Below are positions 26,388-35,084 of a DNA stretch of 50,963 nt, piece after piece. The notes below the pieces were generated by a model. The model did no database searches and was not told the origin of the DNA. It worked only from the letters and a program-made list of their open reading frames with translations. This stretch comes from Phycisphaerales bacterium (GTDB lineage: Bacteria > Planctomycetota > Phycisphaerae > Phycisphaerales > UBA1924): NCBI GenBank assembly GCA_019750095.1, contig JAIEOW010000165.1:1-50963 (forward strand), written 5' to 3'. Position 1 is the stretch's first letter. Every line of letters begins with the position of its first letter. Both the position numbers and the translations under genes were made by a program.

Positions 26388-27098
26388 TCAGCGGCGACGA
26401 CGGCGGCCCAGCAGGGCCACCGGCGCGAGCATGGCCAGCGCGCTGGGCGCGGGCACGGTGATGAAGGCCTTGTCGGAGCCGAACTCGAAGCGGACGAGGT
26501 TGGAGTTCAGGAAGCTGAGGTTGGAGATCGGGCCAGAAAGCGTGAGCGTGGCGACGATCTCGTTGCGGATCGCGCCGAGCCCGCCGAGGGAGACGGGCAT
26601 GTTGCTGGAGACCAGCCCGCCCTGGGGGCCGTCGAGATTCGACGGGCCGTCGAGGTTGGTGGCGCTGAACGCCGTGGAACCGGCCTGAAGGGCAGTGATG
26701 AAGTTGGTGAGAAGCCCGGACTGAGCGGAGTTGCCGTAGCCCCACTCGCCGCTGACGTTGGCGTTGGCGCCGAACGCACCAGCGGAAAAGTTGAGCGCCT
26801 GGCTGGTGGGTCCGATGAGGACGGTGCCGCCGATGATCGTGACATCAAGGGCGTTGGAGCCGGGAGCGCCGAAATCCCAAGCGACGCTGGTCAGGAGCTG
26901 GTCAGAGCTGCTGAAGCCAGAGGGCACGCCGGTGGAGGTGTTGCGCAGACGGACCTTGAGGGTGGTCGCGTTTTCGAGGGTGAACTCGGCCTCAGCGGAG
27001 AGCCCGCCGGCAGCGGACCCGAAAAAGGTCACGCCCTGCGAGACCGAAGCCATGGAGACAAGGGCAAGCAATCCGACAAGCCCAGCGCGAGCAGACAT
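26388..27098 (-). CDS. secreted protein with PEP-CTERM-like C-terminal signal (paralogue A)
   Basis: A 236-residue exported protein with a signal peptide (AGLVGLLALVSMASVSQG), a beta-rich body and a C-terminal tail of VPAPSALAM, a hydrophobic helix and GRRRRR. That tail is the tripartite signal used by exosortase/archaeosortase-type systems. The body is closely related to the next gene (STGVPSGFSSSDQLL against STGVPTGFSNSDQIL, and the shared NLDGPSN and GPQGGLV segments), so the pair arose by duplication. GGGGAG precedes the ATG. A promoter lies at 27189-27217 and a terminator at 26322-26355, so it is a single-gene unit. Its function is unknown and probably extracellular. Confidence 0.82.
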   Translation of the reverse strand: MSARAGLVGLLALVSMASVSQGVTFFGSAAGGLSAEAEFTLENATTLKVRLRNTSTGVPSGFSSSDQLLTSVAWDFGAPGSNALDVTIIGGTVLIGPTSQALNFSAGAFGANANVSGEWGYGNSAQSGLLTNFITALQAGSTAFSATNLDGPSNLDGPQGGLVSSNMPVSLGGLGAIRNEIVATLTLSGPISNLSFLNSNLVRFEFGSDKAFITVPAPSALAMLAPVALLGRRRRR

Positions 27099-27188
27099 GA
27101 AAATCTCCCCTAAAGAAGTGAAGGCGGCCATGATTGGCCAGAAAACTCGGAATAAGCGGCCGGAGTGAGAGCTACGACGCGCATAAAC

Positions 27189-27217
27189 AGCATAGGCGAC
27201 AGAACCCCCCACAACAA
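27189..27217 (-). promoter_or_regulatory. sigma-70-like promoter of PEP-CTERM-like gene A
   Basis: On the minus strand, TTGTTG (27217-27212) and TATGCT (27194-27189) are separated by exactly 17 bp. The predicted start is about 84 nt before the ATG at 27098. It lies in the gap between the two paralogues, so copy A can be transcribed independently of copy B. Confidence 0.5.
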
Positions 27218-27240
27218 GGGTTGATCTCAGATTTTGATGA

Positions 27241-27933
27241 TCACCGCCGACGGCGACCCATGATAAACCCGGAAACACACAGAATGCCGATCGCGCCGGT
27301 TGGGGTGGGCACGGTGATAAACGCGGCGTCGGAGCCGAACTCGAAGCGGACAAACTTGTCATCGAGGAAGTTGAGATTGGTGAGCGGTGCCGAGAGAGTG
27401 AGTGTGGCACGGATGTCATCAGAGATGGCACCGAGGCCGCCGAGGGCGACGATTGGGGTGGCTGGAACGAGTCCGCCTTGGGGGCCGTTGAGATTGGACG
27501 GGCCGTCGAGGTTCGGGCCGCCGAAGGGCGTGCTACCGGCCTGCAGGGTGGTGATGAAGTTGGGGAACAGGCCGGATTGGGACGCATTCCCAAAGCCCCA
27601 CTCCCCACTGACAGAATCCCCGGCAAAGTAGGCACCGGAGGAGAAGTTCTCCGACTTGCTCCCGGCACCGATGACGACCGAACCACCGGTGATCTCTTGC
27701 CCGGCCGGGAATGCCCATGAGACTCCGGTCAGAATCTGGTCGGAGTTTGAAAAGCCCGTCGGCACGCCGGTGGAGACGTTCTGGAGTTTGACCTCAAGAG
27801 TCGTGGAGTTGATCAGCGTGAACTCGGCCCGGGCAGCGAGCCCGCTTGGATCGGTGCCGATGACCACAAGCCCGAACGACGACGAAGCAAACGCGCCAGC
27901 GGCGGCCGCCGAGAGCAACAAAGAACGGACCAT
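27241..27933 (-). CDS. secreted protein with PEP-CTERM-like C-terminal signal (paralogue B)
   Basis: A 230-residue exported protein with signal peptide RSLLLSAAAAGAFASSSFG. The body begins LVVIGTDPSGLAARAEFTL and is alignable with paralogue A over most of its length. It ends with VPTPTGAIG, a hydrophobic helix and GRRRR, again a PEP-CTERM-like tail. The conserved segments FRFEFGSD-type (VRFEFGSDAAFITVP here) and SGEWGFGN are nearly identical between the copies, while the N-terminal and signal regions differ. GAAGGTGG lies just before the ATG at 27933. Function unknown; a surface or matrix protein is likely. Confidence 0.82.
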   Translation of the reverse strand: MVRSLLLSAAAAGAFASSSFGLVVIGTDPSGLAARAEFTLINSTTLEVKLQNVSTGVPTGFSNSDQILTGVSWAFPAGQEITGGSVVIGAGSKSENFSSGAYFAGDSVSGEWGFGNASQSGLFPNFITTLQAGSTPFGGPNLDGPSNLNGPQGGLVPATPIVALGGLGAISDDIRATLTLSAPLTNLNFLDDKFVRFEFGSDAAFITVPTPTGAIGILCVSGFIMGRRRR

Positions 27934-27972
27934 GGGAAACCACCTTCGAGAGAGAGACCCAACGCGTGCACG

Positions 27973-27993
27973 CCCCGCAACACCGGTGCGGGG
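27973..27993 (-). promoter_or_regulatory. hairpin in the leader of PEP-CTERM-like gene B
   Basis: Arms CCCCGCA (27973-27979) and TGCGGGG (27987-27993) flank a 7-nt loop about 40 nt before the ATG at 27933. It could stabilise the mRNA or hold a regulator site; no T-run follows, so it is not a clear terminator. Confidence 0.3.
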
Positions 27994-28161
27994 TGAACCG
28001 TTTCTACTCTGCTCCAAAATCATCCGAGGGGAGAGTTCTCGGACTGAAGTCAAAATCTACCCAGAACTGGTGGTTGATGCAAGCAAAAACTTCTCGGACC
28101 ACGCTTCTGAGTTCGCCCGATCGGATTTTGTCAGGCTTTCTGAACCCGGCGGTGGTGGCTC

Positions 28162-29214
28162 TCAGCGATCATCCGGAAAGGTCTTGCTGGATTTCTGCGG
28201 CTTGCGCTCGGGAAAGATCGCCGAGCTCAGGCCCCTGGCCTTGCCCATAGGACGGATCGGGCCTTCCTTGATGCGGTCGAGGGCATGCTGGGCGTTGACG
28301 GGGCTGAACTCGCAGCCGACGAAGCGACGGTTGAGCGCGTGGGCGACAACGCCAGTGGTGCCGGAGCCGAGGAACGGGTCGAGGACGAGGTCGCCCGGCT
28401 TGCTGCACGCGCTGATGACGCGTTCGAGATAGACCTCGGGGAGCTGGTTGTCGTGATAGTGGCGGCGTTCTTTGCTGTTGCCCTGCACGCGGCCCCAGAA
28501 CTTGCCATACCAGACGTCCATGGGCACGCGCATGCTCGGGGGCATGCCGTCTTTTTTGCTTAGCGTGCGCGGGTCGCCATAGACCGCGGCGCGGTCGGAG
28601 AGTTCGAGGACGTCCGTGGGGTCCCAGTGGTGCTGGCCGCCGCCCTTGATGAAGTAGAGCGCGTGGACCTTTGAGTTGATGAAGCGCTCGGTGGTGTTCT
28701 GGCCGAAGCGGTAGTGCCAGACGCACCAGTTGCGCATGGCGAGCGTTCCGGGCCCGATCGATCGGGTGTCGGAGACCTTGCGACCTTTGAGAAAACAGAC
28801 GATCTCGGCGGCCCAGTCATCGGGGATGTTCACCCAGAGCGAGCCGCCTGGCCGAAGGGCGGCGACGCAGAGCTCCAGCCACTCAAAGGTGAAATCCAGA
28901 TATTCGTCGACGTGCAGGGCGTCGTTCCACTTGTCATACCCGCGGTTCCAGTTGAAGGGCGGGTCGGCGAAGATCAGATCGAAGGTTCCCGGGGGGATTT
29001 TGACAGGGTCGCGCAGCGCGTCGCGGCAATCGCCGACGTGGACGGTGGCCTTCACGCGTGTTACAGAGTGAACGTACGTAAGGGTGTCGCCAGCTTTGAC
29101 CTTGGTGGTTGAGGAGCCCGGGGAGACCACGTCAACCTCGGCGGAATCGGCGGCGACGCGCTTGCCGTTGCGCGCGATGGTGCCGGCGGTGGGTGCGGAA
29201 CGAGATCGTGGCAT
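28162..29214 (-). CDS. orphan DNA methyltransferase (N4/N6, beta-type motif order)
   Basis: A 350-residue DNA (amino) methyltransferase. The catalytic motif DPPFNWNRG (Asp84) comes before the SAM-binding motif LDPFLGSGTTG (about residue 277), the order of the beta class, which methylates the exocyclic amine of adenine or cytosine. A target-recognition region lies between them (GKFWGRVQGNSKERRHYHDN). TFDLIFADPPF and LRPGGSLWVNIPDDW are typical. No restriction endonuclease or specificity subunit is adjacent, so it is probably a solitary, regulatory-type enzyme; the recognition site is unknown. The ATG at 29214 was chosen because upstream codons look non-coding. The VapBC genes lie immediately upstream on the same strand. 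Confidence 0.85.
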   Translation of the reverse strand: MPRSRSAPTAGTIARNGKRVAADSAEVDVVSPGSSTTKVKAGDTLTYVHSVTRVKATVHVGDCRDALRDPVKIPPGTFDLIFADPPFNWNRGYDKWNDALHVDEYLDFTFEWLELCVAALRPGGSLWVNIPDDWAAEIVCFLKGRKVSDTRSIGPGTLAMRNWCVWHYRFGQNTTERFINSKVHALYFIKGGGQHHWDPTDVLELSDRAAVYGDPRTLSKKDGMPPSMRVPMDVWYGKFWGRVQGNSKERRHYHDNQLPEVYLERVISACSKPGDLVLDPFLGSGTTGVVAHALNRRFVGCEFSPVNAQHALDRIKEGPIRPMGKARGLSSAIFPERKPQKSSKTFPDDR

Positions 29215-29312
29215 CGCGGGGCGGAACTCCGTCGGCGGGAAGACCCAAGGAAACGCTCCGGGAGTGTACGGTCGGAATGCACGGGGGCCGTGCGATGCTC
29301 TCGTGTTGGCGA

Positions 29313-29732
29313 TCAGGGGTCCCAAGGACTGGAAACCAGCACGCCCGTGGCCTCAAAGTCGCGGACATTTCGTGTCCAGAGATGCAAGCCGTGACGAATC
29401 GCGGTTGCGGCGATGAGACCATCTTGCGGGCGCAGCGGGCGGCCCTTGCCCTCGGCCGATGCCACGATCTCACCCCAGATCAGCGCGGTCTCCACGTCGA
29501 CCGCAAGAACACGCGATGCGAACATGGACTGAAGAGTTGCGAGCCACTCCTCCAGTTTACGACGCTTCTGACCGGCGGCCAAACGCTGAATCCCATACGC
29601 GAGCTCGCCAACGGTGATGACGCTGACAAAGGTGTCTTCATCGTTCAGCGCACTGATGCGGGCCTGGACGCGCGGATCCGGCGAAACGCGGCGTGCCTCG
29701 GAGACGACGTTGGTATCGAGCAGCAATCTCAT
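29313..29732 (-). CDS. vapC: VapC-family PIN-domain toxin
   Basis: A 139-residue PIN-domain ribonuclease, the toxin of a VapBC pair. The four acidic positions are visible: Asp6 in LLLDTNVVSE, Glu in TVGELAYGI near residue 43, Asp in RPQDGLIAATA near 103, and Asp in WTRNVRDFEATGV near 124. PIN toxins typically cut tRNA or rRNA when freed from the antitoxin. The start overlaps the antitoxin stop as ATGA. Length and motif spacing are normal, so it is probably active. Confidence 0.9.
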   Translation of the reverse strand: MRLLLDTNVVSEARRVSPDPRVQARISALNDEDTFVSVITVGELAYGIQRLAAGQKRRKLEEWLATLQSMFASRVLAVDVETALIWGEIVASAEGKGRPLRPQDGLIAATAIRHGLHLWTRNVRDFEATGVLVSSPWDP

Positions 29733-29971
29733 AGCTGCGGGTCACGCATCGGGGCGTCGGCTCGGGGCATGGGCACAAGTTCGTCCACACGCGGGCCGTT
29801 GAGAAGAAACGCGCTGAACGTCGGTTTTTTGCCCGACAGCTGCTCGTAGAGCTCAAAAGGCATGAGCACAAAGGTGTCGCCACGGCGACGAATCGTCTGA
29901 GGCCCGATCTTGCGCGCTCGGTCGAGAACTTCGCTGAGACGGTTCTTGGCTTCGGCAAGGTTCCAGATCAT
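29729..29971 (-). CDS. vapB: Phd/YefM-type antitoxin
   Basis: An 80-residue protein with the Phd/YefM N-terminal fold: WNLAEAKNRLSEVLDRARK, then GPQTIRRRGDTFVLMPFELYEQL. This part binds the operator DNA as a dimer. The remaining 30 residues (NGPRVDELVPMPR) probably wrap around the PIN toxin. GGTGG lies just before the ATG. An 8-bp-arm inverted repeat lies exactly between the -35 and -10 boxes upstream, which fits autorepression by the toxin-antitoxin complex. The family name Phd describes the fold; the partner is VapC. Confidence 0.88.
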   Translation of the reverse strand: MIWNLAEAKNRLSEVLDRARKIGPQTIRRRGDTFVLMPFELYEQLSGKKPTFSAFLLNGPRVDELVPMPRADAPMRDPQL

Positions 29972-30002
29972 AGGGCCACCTTTCAGAACGCTTACAAAGC
30001 AT

Positions 30003-30031
30003 ATTCTAGCTTATCTAGCTAGAATGGACAA
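30003..30031 (-). promoter_or_regulatory. promoter and operator of vapBC
   Basis: On the minus strand, a -35 box TTGTCC (30031-30026) and a -10 box TAGAAT (30008-30003) are 17 bp apart. A perfect inverted repeat with 8-bp arms (ATTCTAGC at 30003-30010 and GCTAGAAT at 30018-30025) covers the -10 box and most of the spacer. A repressor bound there would block RNA polymerase. This is the AT-richest stretch nearby. Confidence 0.7.
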
Positions 30032-30110
30032 TGCAACGCCACCACGAACTTTATCCGAACGCTTTCGGGGTGGGAATGCCGGCTTCACGGACCGTGGTGC
30101 AGTCGCTCTT

Positions 30111-31145
30111 TCAAGCGCGCGCCGTCCACCCATATGGCACGTACTGCCGTTCAACGCTGCCATCACTGAAGAGATCGACCAGCGCGTAGCCCTCGGGCAT
30201 GTCGCCGCGTTTGCCGTTCCACCAGCTGCCGCTGACGGCACCGTTGCAGAGATAGGTCACGCCGCCGAGTTCGACACGATCGAGTTCGTGCATGTGGCCG
30301 CTGAGGCAGGCCTTGACGTTGCGGTGCTTGTTGAACAGATTCATGATCACGGGCGAATCGGCGTGCATCCAGCCCAGCGGGATGGTGTGGTCCTTGGTGC
30401 GCGTCTCGGGCTTGCCAGCCGTGAAGCCGGTGGCGGTGACGATCGGAATGTGGCTGACGACGATGACGGGAGTCTGCGCAGGGGTGTCTTTGAGCGTGCG
30501 CTGGAACCAGTCCATCTGCTCTGGATCGAGCTGGGCGATGTAGCCGTTTGGGTCTTTCGGGTCGGGGTGGGTGCTGTCGAGGATGATCAGCCGAGCGCCG
30601 GCGACTTCATGTACGGCATACGGGTGATCGCGCGCGACCATCTCGCAGGCCCACTTCTTGCCCCAGCCGGTCTCTGTGCCGGTGGTCTTGCTCTTGGATT
30701 TGTTCCAGCCCCAGATGTCGTGGTTGCCGAGGGTGTGGACGATGGGGAGAGAACACTCGTCTTTGAGGACTTTGGTCCAGAGTTCCCATTGCGCCTTGGT
30801 GCGCTCGTGGGGTTGTTCGAAGCCGTCCATGATGAGGTCGCCGCCGGTGACGATGAGTTGCGGCTTGTCGGCTTGACTCTGGGCGTGGCGGAGGCACATG
30901 GCGACGCCGTCGAACGCGCCTTTTTCGGGCTGGATGTGGGTGTCGGTGAGGTGGGCCAGGCGGAGGAGGCGCGTGCGTGCTGGCGGAGTGGTGGTCGTCG
31001 TGGCGGGTTGATTGGCGTGGGCGACGCGCGTGAGTGCGGGCCCGAGCGCGAGTGTGCCGAGGGTGAGTGCCGAGAGCTTCAGGGCGATTCGGCGTGTGAC
31101 GGCGTGAGGTTGGGGCTCGATTGCCTCGGGCTTGTTTGCGTTCAT
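30111..31145 (-). CDS. Tat-exported calcineurin-like metallophosphoesterase
   Basis: A 344-residue phosphoesterase. The N-terminus has a twin-arginine signal (TRRIALKLSALTLGTLALG). The metal-binding motifs appear in order: HLTDTHIQ, VTGGDLIMDG, LGNHDIWGWN, VVSHIPIV and LSGHMHELDRVE. This is the class III or purple acid phosphatase-like fold that binds two metal ions and cleaves phosphomonoesters or diesters. Export through Tat suggests it folds with its metals in the cytoplasm. The substrate is unknown. It is divergent from the pectate-lyase-fold gene; the shared region holds three palindromes. Confidence 0.88.
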   Translation of the reverse strand: MNANKPEAIEPQPHAVTRRIALKLSALTLGTLALGPALTRVAHANQPATTTTTPPARTRLLRLAHLTDTHIQPEKGAFDGVAMCLRHAQSQADKPQLIVTGGDLIMDGFEQPHERTKAQWELWTKVLKDECSLPIVHTLGNHDIWGWNKSKSKTTGTETGWGKKWACEMVARDHPYAVHEVAGARLIILDSTHPDPKDPNGYIAQLDPEQMDWFQRTLKDTPAQTPVIVVSHIPIVTATGFTAGKPETRTKDHTIPLGWMHADSPVIMNLFNKHRNVKACLSGHMHELDRVELGGVTYLCNGAVSGSWWNGKRGDMPEGYALVDLFSDGSVERQYVPYGWTARA

Positions 31146-31255
31146 GGCCAGCAGCGTACCGCGCAACGGGCGCGATTCGGATGGCAAACTCCGACCGATG
31201 TCGATTGAGATTGCGCAAAGACGGCCCTGGCTGGCCATCGCACGGTGAATCCTCG

Positions 31256-31335
31256 AATCAAACCTTTGATTTGGCATCCGGTGCCAACGGCAGGGCGAAC
31301 CGCAGAACGATTGCGAAAACCCAGGGGTTTTCGCA
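31256..31335. promoter_or_regulatory. three palindromes in a divergent promoter region
   Basis: Within 80 bp before the gene at 31365 there are: AATCAAA / TTTGATT (31256-31271, 2-bp spacer); GGCA / TGCC (31273-31285); and an 11-bp perfect pair, TGCGAAAACCC (31312-31322) and GGGTTTTCGCA (31325-31335). The last one sits 29 nt before the ATG. Short spacers and perfect symmetry fit binding sites for dimeric regulators; the longest could also form a leader hairpin. Confidence 0.55.
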
Positions 31336-31364
31336 CAGAGTCGTCTCGAATCTGAGGCCGCACC

Positions 31365-34300
31365 ATGAAAACGCTCGCGTCCGTACTGCGTCTGATGACC
31401 GCCGCGATGGCCGGCTCTGCGTGCGTGCTCACGATCGCGTCGCCTGTGTGGGCCCAGTCGATCACGTTTCCGGCGAACGCGGGCGTGATCAACGTGCGCG
31501 ACTTTGGCGCGGTGGGCGATGGGGTGGCCGACGATACTGCCTCGATCAACGCCGCGCTGAACGCGCCTCGCCCGAATGGCGCGAGCTCGAAGACGGTGTA
31601 CATTCCCGATGGCGTGTATCGCGTGACGGGGACGGTAGCGTTTCCGACTTCGCGCATCACGCTGCAGGGGCAGAGCCGCGCGGGCGCGATCATTCGACTC
31701 AGCGACAATGCGGCGAACTTTCAGAACTCCGCCGCTCCTCGCCACGTGCTGAGCACGCGGCTGGATACGGGCTTCAGCGCCAACGAGTTCAGAGTGAGCA
31801 TCTTCGATCTCACCATCGACAGCGGGATCGGCAACCCCGGCGCGCACGGCGTGAAGTTTCACCCGAACAACCAGGGCTCGATGCGCAACATCACCATCCG
31901 ATCGAGCGATCCCGATCGCATCGGCGTGATCGGGCTGGATTTCAACGGATCGGACAAGGGGCCGGGGATGGTCCGCAATGTCTCCATCGAGGGCTTCGAC
32001 GCCGGCGTGAGCTTTGGCGGCACCGAATACGGCATCGTGTTTGAGAATCTCACGCTGACGAACCAGCGCGTCGTCGGCATCCGCAACATCTGGAACATCG
32101 CCAGCATCCGCGGGCTCACCACCGTCGGCTCTGTGCCGGTGATCCAGCAGGACCTGAACACGCAGAACAACTTTGCCTGGGCGGTGCTGACGATCCTTGA
32201 CGCGAACCTCACCGGCATCGGCGCGGCGAGCGCGATCCCGGCGATGGACCTGCGCGGGTCGGGCGTGTATCTGCGGAACATCCAGACAACGGGCTTTGCC
32301 GCGGCGCTGCGCGACGACGGCGTGCCGGTGCCGGGGGCGAGCATTCCGGGCGAGTACGTGATGCCGCGGCCGCTGTCGCTGTGGTCGGAGCCGGGCGGGG
32401 GCGCGAACGGCGCTCAGCCGTTCTCGTTGAATCTGCCGGTGCTGGATACGCCCGAGGTGGCGTGGGACGCGCCGGCGACGTGGGCGAGCGTGACGAGCTT
32501 TGGGGCCGTGGCCAACGACAATCTGGATGACTCGGCGGGGATTCAGGCGGCGATCGATTCCGGGGCGACGACGATCTACTTTCCGGCGGGCTCGTACAAC
32601 CTTGCTCAAGGCGTGGTCCTGCGCGGCAACGTGCGTCGCGTGATGGGCATGGAGTCAACGCTCGCCGCGATCGATCCTCTGCGCACCTCTGGCACGGGCG
32701 TGTTCATCGTCGGGGCAAGTCCGGAACCAGTTGTCGTTGTTGAACGCTTCAGCGACAACACGCTGGGGGCGATCACCGAGAACTTCCACTGGTTCGAGCA
32801 CTCGGCGACCAATCGAACGCTCGTGGTGCGCACCGCACAGTTCGGGCGGGCGTATCGCGGCAGCGGTCCGGGCACGGTCTTCGCCGAGGATCTGACGTTC
32901 AACGACTGGCGCGTCGGCCCGGGACAGACGGCGTACTTCCGACAAGCCAACCCGGAGAACGAGGGCGTCAAGATCACCAACACCGGCGGCACGTGCTGGA
33001 TTCTGGGCATCAAGACCGAAAAACCGGGCTCGGCGGTCGAGACCTTTGCGGCGGGACCGGGTGCCGCGAATCCCGGTCGCACCGAGGTGCTGGGCACGCT
33101 GGTGTATCCGGTGGACACGCTTCCGCTGCAGCAGCCGATGTTCCGCGCGGTGGACTCGGAGCTGTCGGTGGTCATCGGCGAATCATCGTTTGTCTTTGGC
33201 ACCGATCACACCGGCGTGATCGAGCACGAGATCGGCGGCGTGAAGCGTCGATTGCACGACACCGAGACGAATGGTCGCGTCGGGTTCTTCCGCGGCGCCA
33301 CGCTCGGGATGTACTCCGGACGCATTCCGAACCCGAATCCGCCGGCGTATTCAGCGGCGAGCAATCGCTACCTGTTCGAAGAATCCGGCGGGCTTTCCGC
33401 GGCAGATGCGCTTGGCGCACCGCCAAGACCGGTAACGCTCGTCGGCACCGCGGCGTTTGTCCCCGGTCGCTTTGGCAACGCGCTCGCACTGAACAGTGGG
33501 TCGGCGGGCACCATCACCACCAGCGCCGGCTCGCCCGCGCTCACCACCGAACAGGGCGCGGTCTCGCTCTGGATCAACTCGTCGTTCAACTACACCGACC
33601 TGGGCATGATCCTCTATGGCACCGACACCACCGACACCAACGCCAACGGCGGGGGAACGCAGAACGAGATGCACCTGAACTTTGTTTCGGGCGGCAACGT
33701 CAACTTCTTCATCGAGGGCGGCAGCAACGACCTGGCACTTTCTTCCAACCGCGCGCTCAATGACGGTCAATGGCACCACATCGTGGTGAGCTGGGATCGG
33801 GCCGCTCCGGCGCCTGATGGCTCGGGCGAGGGATATAGCGAGATGTTCGTCGATGGGCGACGCGTGTCTTGGGCGCGGACGACGTTCAACAGCTTCCCGA
33901 TCTCGGCGTTCCTGCGATTGGGCAGGCCGAACTCGGCGGGTCGAACGTACACGGGCCTATTGGATGATCTACGGCTGTTCAATCGCCGCGTCGGACATGG
34001 CGAGGCGATGGACCTGTACTTTGGCGGACTCGGATTCACGAACTATGCCCCGGCCGTGAACGCCGGGCCGGACAACGTGGTGCAGACGCCGAGCTTTGCG
34101 ATTGCGATGCGCGGCGAGGTCGCCGACGATGGGCAGCCGACGCCCCCGGGCACTGTGCCGCTGAGTGTTTCGTGGTCGGTCGTCAGCGGGCCGTCGAACG
34201 CGGTGGTCTTCTCGCCGCCCGGCAGCCCGACGGCGAACGCCGCGTTCCCGGTGAATGGGACGTATGTGCTTCGCCTGTCGGCGTCCGACGGCGTGAACAC

Positions 34301-35069
34301 GACGACGGATGATGTGTCGATCCTGGTCGTGACCCCGCTGCCGCCGCCCTGGGACAACGATGACGTTGGCGGCGCTAACGCGATTGGTTATGCAACGACG
34401 CCCGATGGCGGGCGCTCGTTCACGGTCTTCGGCTCCGGCGGCGGTCCCGGCGGGTTCTTTGACGGACTGCACTATGTCTATCAGCAGCTCACCGCGTTCA
34501 GCAATGTTGAGGTGCAGGCACGCATCACCGACATCCCCTGCGGGAACACCGGCAACGCGGGCGTCATGTATCGCCAGCAGCTCATCGGACAATCGGCGCA
34601 GGTTGCTCTGCTCGTCACTTCGGATCGTCAGCTTGTGCTCATCAACCGCAGCGGGAGCTTCGGGGGATCGGGATTCCAGCAGATCCTGCCGAGTGTCACG
34701 CTGCCGATCTATCTGCGGATGGAGCGCGTGAACGCCAATGCCGCGCGGCCGTGGTACTCGCTGGATGGGTTCAACTGGGTGCCGCTTAGCGAGACCTTTG
34801 CCGCGACGGGCTTTGTGGGGAGCTATCTGGGGTTGTACAGCGCGAACAACGCTGGTAGCTTGTGCCCCACGAGCTTTGATCGCGTTCGGCTGGGTGCGCG
34901 GTGCCGACCGGATGTCAACTCCGACGCGGAGCTTTCGACACAGGACATCTTTGACTATCTGAACCTGTTCTTTGCGAGCTCGCCGGCGGCGGACTTCGAC
35001 GGCTCGGGCACGATCGAGATCCAGGACGTGTTTGCGTTCCTGAACGCGTGGTTCACGGGGTGCGTGTGA
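31365..35069 (+). CDS. large secreted pectate-lyase-fold protein with LamG and GC-type dockerin
   Basis: A 1,234-residue exported protein. Signal peptide, then a right-handed beta-helix region starting VRDFGAVGDGVADDTASINA (the Pectate_lyase_3/GH28-related signature), with a partial second copy near residue 375 (VTSFGAVANDNLDDSAGIQA). A LamG/concanavalin-like domain lies at about 698-890 (RALNDGQWHHIVVSWDR), a PKD/cadherin-like domain at about 905-990 and a DUF1349-like sandwich at about 1005-1160. It ends with two calcium-loop repeats (TQDIFDYLNLFF, IQDVFAFLNAWFTGCV). Probably a polysaccharide-binding or -degrading surface protein; catalysis is not proven. The terminal Cys is followed by one extra Val, unlike the other GC proteins here. 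Confidence 0.82.
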   Translation: MKTLASVLRLMTAAMAGSACVLTIASPVWAQSITFPANAGVINVRDFGAVGDGVADDTASINAALNAPRPNGASSKTVYIPDGVYRVTGTVAFPTSRITLQGQSRAGAIIRLSDNAANFQNSAAPRHVLSTRLDTGFSANEFRVSIFDLTIDSGIGNPGAHGVKFHPNNQGSMRNITIRSSDPDRIGVIGLDFNGSDKGPGMVRNVSIEGFDAGVSFGGTEYGIVFENLTLTNQRVVGIRNIWNIASIRGLTTVGSVPVIQQDLNTQNNFAWAVLTILDANLTGIGAASAIPAMDLRGSGVYLRNIQTTGFAAALRDDGVPVPGASIPGEYVMPRPLSLWSEPGGGANGAQPFSLNLPVLDTPEVAWDAPATWASVTSFGAVANDNLDDSAGIQAAIDSGATTIYFPAGSYNLAQGVVLRGNVRRVMGMESTLAAIDPLRTSGTGVFIVGASPEPVVVVERFSDNTLGAITENFHWFEHSATNRTLVVRTAQFGRAYRGSGPGTVFAEDLTFNDWRVGPGQTAYFRQANPENEGVKITNTGGTCWILGIKTEKPGSAVETFAAGPGAANPGRTEVLGTLVYPVDTLPLQQPMFRAVDSELSVVIGESSFVFGTDHTGVIEHEIGGVKRRLHDTETNGRVGFFRGATLGMYSGRIPNPNPPAYSAASNRYLFEESGGLSAADALGAPPRPVTLVGTAAFVPGRFGNALALNSGSAGTITTSAGSPALTTEQGAVSLWINSSFNYTDLGMILYGTDTTDTNANGGGTQNEMHLNFVSGGNVNFFIEGGSNDLALSSNRALNDGQWHHIVVSWDRAAPAPDGSGEGYSEMFVDGRRVSWARTTFNSFPISAFLRLGRPNSAGRTYTGLLDDLRLFNRRVGHGEAMDLYFGGLGFTNYAPAVNAGPDNVVQTPSFAIAMRGEVADDGQPTPPGTVPLSVSWSVVSGPSNAVVFSPPGSPTANAAFPVNGTYVLRLSASDGVNTTTDDVSILVVTPLPPPWDNDDVGGANAIGYATTPDGGRSFTVFGSGGGPGGFFDGLHYVYQQLTAFSNVEVQARITDIPCGNTGNAGVMYRQQLIGQSAQVALLVTSDRQLVLINRSGSFGGSGFQQILPSVTLPIYLRMERVNANAARPWYSLDGFNWVPLSETFAATGFVGSYLGLYSANNAGSLCPTSFDRVRLGARCRPDVNSDAELSTQDIFDYLNLFFASSPAADFDGSGTIEIQDVFAFLNAWFTGCV

Positions 35070-35084
35070 TGAAGGGCACGAGGG

